From Aplectana chamaeleonis (taxonomy: Eukaryota > Nematoda > Chromadorea > Rhabditida > Cosmocercidae): 64,000 bases of DNA. Below, piece after piece: positions 62,301 through 64,000 of this stretch (positions within the stretch are counted from its first letter, which is position 1; every line of letters starts with the position of its first letter). The DNA is taken from NCBI GenBank assembly GCA_029168955.1, contig JAPDOI010000063.1, positions 1,550,001 through 1,614,000 of the forward strand, read 5' to 3'. Made by a program: the position numbers and the translations under genes. Below the pieces are notes generated by a model that saw nothing but the letters and a program-made list of their open reading frames with translations, was not told where the DNA came from and did not search any database.

Positions 62301-62951
62301 TACAGTACCGGTGTTGAAATAGCAGCGAATCGATTAATGGAAATAAAAAGAATACAGTGAAAGGCAATCGTCTGGAAGAAGAGCGCTATCTGTCCAAATG
62401 TTTCGTTGATCCCGTCACGGCCATCTGGCAGACCACTGGAAAGCATTTGTAGTGATCGCGAGATTATTCGCAGAAGAACAAGTCAGTCACTGTCATCCTC
62501 AAGCAACTCACAATATCAGTATAGGCGTCACCCAGAAGACAAAAATTGCAAGCACTGCGGCATTCGATGTCATATGAGCTGCCGTTAGAATTCCGAACGA
62601 ATTACGAAACACTTGTAAACGCACCATCATTATAGCTGATACACCATTCAAAAGTACCCCAATGAAGCCGATCTGGAATAGAATTAGAATTTTTTCAACT
62701 CGCAGAATTTCCTTGGATTTTAGTAGTACAAATGCACAACGTGGTTATTCTTGTATACTGCTCCGATTTTCTCAGGTCGGACTGCGGTAAAAAGGGTAAA
62801 AAGACTACTTGCAAGCGAATGTGACACATGAGAGAAAGAACGATTTTTCTCACCAAATGCAACTTTGAAAACTCACAACAACGGTAATCACAGCCAGCCA
62901 TATTGCATCCTTTCGGCTAGGTAGCAAGTACGCACTCGTTTCATTGGCCAT
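59310..62951 (-). CDS. srxC: Srx-family seven-transmembrane chemoreceptor, diverged paralogue, 325 aa
   Basis: Coding exons (minus strand): 62951-62877, 62672-62512, 62435-62212, 62139-61970, 59778-59698, 59643-59516, 59448-59310 (TAA at 59312-59310). Internal exon sizes equal those of srxA and srxB, which independently supports all three models. Exon 1 is three codons longer. Diagnostic blocks: LLNGVSAI after TM1, [15 protein letters not shown] with N-R-F at 113-115, IARRRRE before TM6, WELAHASGG (272-280) and CFNQEIRRR. Exon 3 matches srxA at 46 of 74 residues, so this copy is older than the srxA/srxB split. The 73-nt intron between exons 3 and 4 is free of stops and could read through; the spliced form is preferred because the GATC|GTAGGT donor and TTACAG acceptor fall at the srxA/srxB positions. 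Intron 4 is about 2.2 kb and contains no convincing gene. Probable chemosensory receptor; ligand unknown. Confidence 0.86.
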
Positions 62952-64000
62952 TTGACCTAAAATCTCCATCTGCCTTCTCAATAAAATCATACCGAAATTA
63001 TGCTTATTACTTCGACTTCCACAGAGAAGTGGCCGGCGCTCAGAAGCGCGCTCCTGTTGAGACTACACATTCGAGCCTTCTCTTCGGTATTGTTTTCAGT
63101 GCCAGGTATGAGCAACAAACCCCAATCGCCAGAGCTATGAACCGGCTGTAGCCCAGATGGAGACGTTAGTCAGTTCTCCTCTCTTAGGCATGCAACCTTT
63201 ATGAGGGTATAAATGTCTCAAAGGACACAATCACCTTTTGGAGCCTGACGAGGATACGGCCCGTTATGAGAGCAAAATTTAAAAAAAATTATTTGGTACC
63301 ACAGTATGACTGATGAAGGTAGAAAGAAGAAGAGTTACACAGGCGCTTATTAGGAGTTGGTGACCATGAAGTAAACGGGGTATGCAGTGACATTGTTTTC
63401 ATGAATTACCCGCTACAGTAAATCTTTTGATTCAAACAGAAATCAGTGAACTTTTTCTTCAACATGAAGTGCTTTACTGGAATGGAAGCAAGATTGTAGC
63501 GATGGAACAAGTGCATTAGCGTGTAGTAGCAATTCAGGGAAGCTTCCGTCATGAATCATTTTCCAATGGATGGCGAATTTATACGACCGCTGACAGACCG
63601 AGCAGCGGTCGATTACACGGAGGAACAGCATGTGTAAAGAAATCGGTTTACGCCGACGATTCATTACGGTTAGAATAGTTCGGGTAGCCAGAAAAGGGAT
63701 AGCTGCGGACAGCTCAGCAGTCTGCGCTGCGTCGTGTGCGCCCACGAGAAATGTAGAGATCGATCAACAGCGTTAACTGCGGAACGGTCCGCAGCTATTC
63801 CTTTTGAGGATACACCCACCATGGCCTGCCGCCAAACTCAGTGGGGTGAGTGGGCGGAAGCTTATGTGGCTGACTCGATATAGTGGGAACGGAGGTTGTT
63901 TGACATTGCTTTACTTCAACTGTCTATGATTGAGAGTTGCAACGCCGCATAAACACCACTACATATAGCGAAACTTTCTGGACGGAAAGCAATTGAATGC
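62952..64000. other. Upstream of srxC to window end
   Basis: Contains an inverted repeat pair (63692-63709 and 63788-63805, AAAAGG(G/A)ATAGCTGCGGA). No alignment with the upstream regions of srxA or srxB was noticed. No gene is recognised. Confidence 0.35.

Noticed and set aside
1..64000. Bacterial operons, CRISPR arrays, phage genes or rRNA
   Set aside because: No Shine-Dalgarno-led gene strings, regularly spaced direct repeats or rRNA signatures are visible; exon-intron structure and nematode families show a eukaryotic genome.

Overview
This is a repeat-rich, gene-poor stretch of a nematode nuclear genome. I infer a clade V (strongylid, hookworm-like) species, but the exact species is inference. 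The evidence is three multi-exon seven-transmembrane chemoreceptor genes of the nematode-only Srx family, a broken major sperm protein (MSP) copy, nematode-style splice acceptors (TTTCAG, TTCCAG), and remnants of mariner, maT/Tc1-like, CR1-like, RTE-like and Penelope-like elements. No bacterial gene structure, rRNA or CRISPR is visible.

Genes. Joining conserved blocks across introns gives three complete minus-strand genes: srxA (26703-32700, 333 aa), srxB (40826-45794, 322 aa) and srxC (59310-62951, 325 aa). All have seven exons with identical intron positions and phases. Internal exons are exactly 161, 224, 170, 81 and 128 nt in all three; only the first exon (66, 66, 75 nt) and last exon (172, 139, 139 nt) differ. 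srxA and srxB are recent duplicates: 65 of 74 exon-3 residues match, and introns and about 700 bp upstream also align. srxC is older (46 of 74). They form a local array of probable chemosensory receptors, all transcribed right to left.

Repeat layout. 1-9.5 kb: CR1-like and RTE-like LINE remnants and a pile-up of TTAA-flanked MITEs, two of them interrupted by foldback elements. 9.5-20.5 kb: a PIF/Harbinger-like MITE, a 31-bp perfect palindrome and many TTAA MITEs. 21.5-22.8 kb: a decayed maT-like transposon. 26.7-33.4 kb: srxA, with an MSP pseudogene and two MITEs in its introns. 35.3-36.5 kb: a dead mariner. 37.7-38.6 kb: three foldback elements side by side. 40.8-46.5 kb: srxB. 47.9-51.7 kb: tRNA-like fragments, a TIR element of unknown class with an uncharacterised ORF, and a 33-bp tandem repeat. 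53.7-57.7 kb: a LINE fragment, second copies of the foldback and Harbinger-like MITEs, and a Penelope-like GIY-YIG fragment. 59.3-63 kb: srxC.

No new multi-gene system was found. The points most worth following are the identical exon architecture of the receptor trio, two MITEs of exactly 451 bp with TTA/TAA target duplications, TTAA MITEs that share one TTAA at their junctions, and the TIR element at 51.0-51.6 kb. All gene models are read by eye and lack transcript support.
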